Assembly: GCF_003326015.1 (NCBI RefSeq)
Contig: NZ_CP023860.1
Coordinates: 1,488,001-1,552,000, forward strand
DNA length: 64,000 nt
Reading direction: 5' to 3'
Source of the DNA: Candidatus Thioglobus sp. NP1
GTDB lineage: Bacteria > Pseudomonadota > Gammaproteobacteria > PS1 > Pseudothioglobaceae
The notes under the pieces were generated by a model that had not been told where the DNA came from, did no database searches, and was given only the letters and a program-made list of their open reading frames with translations. Shown one piece after another: positions 62,100-64,000 of this stretch. Each line of letters starts with the position of its first letter. The stretch's first letter is position 1. Made by a program: the position numbers and the translations under genes.

Positions 62100-62552
62100 A
62101 TGTTTCGTGGAATTCACCTCTTATCAATTGATGCAAAAGGAAGAATAAAGATTCCTATCCGACATCAAGAGCAAATTCATAAGTATTGCTCTGGACAAAT
62201 GATTCTTAGCATTCATCCTGATGATGAGTGCTTAGTTCTATACCAACTTCCAGATTGGAAAATGCTTGAAAGAAAAATTGCTAAGCTACCCTCTTTAAAT
62301 GTCCATTCTAAAAAACTCTCTAGAAAACTTATTGGGCATGCTCATGAATGCGATCTAGATAAGATTGGCAGAATCCTAATTCCTAATTCCCATAAAAATT
62401 ATGCAAACTTAAAATCCAAAGCTATTTTAAGTGGTCAAGGCCATAGTTTTGAAATTTGGGATGAGGATCAATGGAAAATACAAATTGAAAAACTAGAAAG
62501 ATTAAGTAATCAAATTGAGATACCTCAGGAAATTTTAAAGATTTCGTTGTAA
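62100..62552 (+). CDS. mraZ: Transcriptional regulator MraZ
   Basis: AbrB-fold, ring-forming DNA-binding protein that represses the division and cell-wall (dcw) cluster. The 150-aa protein has two repeats: MFRGIHLLSIDAKGRIKIPI (residues 1-20) and a second, HAHECDLDKIGRILIPNSHK (near 80-100), each with the D-x-x-GRI-IP core. The start codon matches the family N-terminus, yet no Shine-Dalgarno precedes it; the operator repeats fill that space. It leads mraZ-rsmH-ftsL-ftsI. Confidence 0.94.
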   Translation: MFRGIHLLSIDAKGRIKIPIRHQEQIHKYCSGQMILSIHPDDECLVLYQLPDWKMLERKIAKLPSLNVHSKKLSRKLIGHAHECDLDKIGRILIPNSHKNYANLKSKAILSGQGHSFEIWDEDQWKIQIEKLERLSNQIEIPQEILKISL

Positions 62553-62555
62553 TCC

Positions 62556-63509
62556 ATGAAATCGAATACAAAGACTGAAGCATTAAAAGAATCAAATCAT
62601 CATGATTCAGTTCTTTTTAGAGAATCAATAGAGGGTCTTAATATTAAATCTGATGGAATTTATATTGATGCCACTCTTGGAAGAGGAGGACATACCAAAG
62701 GAATTCTTGATAATCTTGGGAAATCTGGAAAAGTGATTGCGTTTGACCAGGATATTGATGCAATTAACTATGCAAAACTTAATCTTACTGATTCACGACT
62801 TTCACTCATTCATAGTAATTTTTCAATGCTAGAAAATGAAATAATTAAATTAAATTTACATGGAAGAATTGATGGAATCTTAATGGATTTAGGTATTTCA
62901 TCTCCACAAATAGATAATGCTGAAAGAGGATTTAGCTTTAATAAAGATGGGGCTCTTGATATGAGAATGGATCAAACCCAAAAATTAACTGCAGCTCAAT
63001 GGCTTAAAGAGAGCTCAGAGACTGAAATTGCAAATGCTCTTTATCAATACGGTGAAGAGAAAAGAAGTAGAATTATTGCTTCAAATATTAAAAAATATCA
63101 ACAAAATAATGATATTACTACAACGCTTGAATTGGCAAATCTAATAGCAAAAGTTGTAAAACCAGGCAAAAATAAGCATCCTGCTACACGTACTTTTCAA
63201 GCAATTAGAATCGTAGTTAATGACGAACTCATAAAATTATCCCAAGTACTTGAGCAAACTATTGGCACCCTCTCAGGCAATGGTCGACTTGCAGTAATTA
63301 GCTTTCACTCGTTAGAAGATCGTATTGTAAAACAATTTATTCATAAATATTCACGCCATAAAGCAGTTCCTAGAGGACTTCCTATTCCTAATAATCAGCA
63401 AGAAAAACTTATTCTCAAAGATTTATCAAAGATTAAGCCTTCCAGTGAAGAATTGCATACAAATAGAAGATCTAGAAGTGCCATCCTTAGATTAGTTGAA
63501 AAATGCTAG
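62556..63509 (+). CDS. rsmH: 16S rRNA (cytosine-1402 N4)-methyltransferase
   Basis: SAM-dependent methyltransferase acting on C1402 in the ribosomal P site. The 317-aa protein has HDSVLFRESIEGLNIKSDGI, the SAM loop YIDATLGRGGHTKGIL, GILMDLGISSPQIDNAERGF, RTFQAIRIVVNDEL and ISFHSLEDRIVKQF. It starts three bases after mraZ and overlaps ftsL by seven bases. Confidence 0.96.
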   Translation: MKSNTKTEALKESNHHDSVLFRESIEGLNIKSDGIYIDATLGRGGHTKGILDNLGKSGKVIAFDQDIDAINYAKLNLTDSRLSLIHSNFSMLENEIIKLNLHGRIDGILMDLGISSPQIDNAERGFSFNKDGALDMRMDQTQKLTAAQWLKESSETEIANALYQYGEEKRSRIIASNIKKYQQNNDITTTLELANLIAKVVKPGKNKHPATRTFQAIRIVVNDELIKLSQVLEQTIGTLSGNGRLAVISFHSLEDRIVKQFIHKYSRHKAVPRGLPIPNNQQEKLILKDLSKIKPSSEELHTNRRSRSAILRLVEKC

Positions 63510-63778
63510 CAATTTTAAAAAAGACTTTCATTATTAATTCATTACTAATATTTTTAGTCGTTTTAATTTCAATTTTAACTATTCATTGGCATCATCAAAT
63601 GTATGAATTACATAATGAAGAGAAACTTGTTAGTAAAGAATATGAACACTTGAATGCAATAAATAGACAATTATTGATGGAATACTCTGAACTTGAAAGT
63701 GGTGTCCTGATTTATCAAAAATCAAAGCAAGACTTAAAGATGTTTGAGCCAATTAAGATAGATGAGGTATCAATATGA
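63503..63778 (+). CDS. ftsL: Cell division protein FtsL
   Basis: Small bitopic divisome protein, 91 aa, partner of FtsB and FtsQ. A short cytoplasmic tail (MLAILKKTF) is followed by one membrane span (IINSLLIFLVVLISILTIHW) and a periplasmic leucine-zipper-like helix from about residue 32 (MYELHNEEKLVSKEYEHLNA). Sequence conservation in this family is low; the call leans on position between rsmH and ftsI, length and topology. The stop overlaps the ftsI start (ATGA). Confidence 0.88.
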   Translation: MLAILKKTFIINSLLIFLVVLISILTIHWHHQMYELHNEEKLVSKEYEHLNAINRQLLMEYSELESGVLIYQKSKQDLKMFEPIKIDEVSI

Positions 63779-64000
63779 AACTCAAGCGAGTTCAGAATTA
63801 TAGTAATAGACAAGCACTAGTAAAAATTTGTTTTATTGCTATAGTTTTATTATTTATTTTCAGAGCTTTTACTATTTCTAATATTGAGGCAAATGACTCA
63901 GCCTTAAAGGTTATGGCGTCAAATAAATCAGAAAAAATATTCAATGAAAAAGCTATTAGAGGAAATATTCTTGATAGAGAAGGCAAAATTTTGGCAATAA
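63775..64000 (+). CDS. ftsI: Penicillin-binding protein 3 (FtsI), N-terminal part (3' end outside window)
   Basis: Septal transpeptidase; only the first 75 residues are in the window. They show a basic start (MKLKRVQNYSNRQ), a single membrane anchor (ALVKICFIAIVLLFIFRAFT) and the class B PBP block AIRGNILDREGKILA. The catalytic domain lies beyond the edge. The start overlaps the ftsL stop by four bases. Confidence 0.9.
   Translation, partial: MKLKRVQNYSNRQALVKICFIAIVLLFIFRAFTISNIEANDSALKVMASNKSEKIFNEKAIRGNILDREGKILAI

Overview
The window reads as ordinary, tightly packed chromosome from an AT-rich, small-genome marine gammaproteobacterium. The gene orders tRNA-Tyr/Gly/Thr-tuf-tRNA-Trp-secE-nusG-rplKAJL-rpoBC, mreBCD-mrdA, recA-recX and mraZ-rsmH-ftsL-ftsI are typical of Gammaproteobacteria. 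The accessory genes (polyamine and amino-acid ABC importers, trimethylamine monooxygenase, ectoine hydrolase/EutA) point to a heterotroph living on dissolved nitrogenous osmolytes. A relative of the Arctic96BD-19/SUP05 group (Ca. Pseudothioglobus/Thioglobus) would fit; this is an inference from gene content and base composition, not a proven placement. I see no insertion sequence, prophage, integrase or CRISPR array.

Layout. 0-11.2 kb (+): the end of a putrescine-binding protein, its ATPase and two permeases (potFGHI), succinate-semialdehyde dehydrogenase gabD, homoserine dehydrogenase-threonine synthase-cysteine synthase B, then a three-gene amino-acid ABC importer. 11.3-15.7 kb: a 2-oxoglutarate oxygenase/threonine aldolase pair, hemJ, ftsY, pterin carbinolamine dehydratase and hemC. 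16-20.8 kb: argH-fmt, trmL with a small membrane-protein gene behind it, prmC, and an EamA exporter. 20.9-24.6 kb: a convergent island with a Cys/Met-type PLP enzyme plus ectoine hydrolase on one strand, and an SMR transporter plus EutA on the other. 24.6-36 kb: RNase P RNA, class I fumarase, mreBCD-mrdA, tgt, recX-recA, ribD-coaBC. 35.6-36.1 kb is the only long gene-free stretch; it carries a perfect DnaA-box sequence.

36-54.5 kb (mostly -): dnaE, trpE, rpoC, rpoB, rplL, rplJ, rplA, rplK, nusG, secE, tRNA-Trp, tuf, tRNA-Thr, tRNA-Gly, tRNA-Tyr. Recognisable control signals are a tRNA-tuf promoter, an L1 site before rplK, a leader before rplJ, an rplL-rpoB attenuator hairpin and a terminator after tuf. 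54.5-60.5 kb (-): a C4/TCA operon running TPR-like protein-sdhC-sdhA-sdhB-mdh-malic enzyme, with a single-subunit membrane anchor. 60.6-62 kb: trimethylamine monooxygenase. 62-64 kb (+): the start of the division/cell-wall cluster, with four 10-bp-spaced MraZ-type repeats abutting the mraZ start codon; ftsI runs off the edge.

How it works together: imported putrescine can enter via GABA and GabD as succinate, which feeds the succinate dehydrogenase-fumarase-malate dehydrogenase-malic enzyme set encoded here. Trimethylamine and ectoine-type compounds supply nitrogen. The items most worth a second look are the incomplete ectoine-type island with a structured leader, the hydroxylase-aldolase pair, the non-enterobacterial succinate dehydrogenase operon, the MraZ operator, and the DnaA-box region. 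None is shown here to be a new system.
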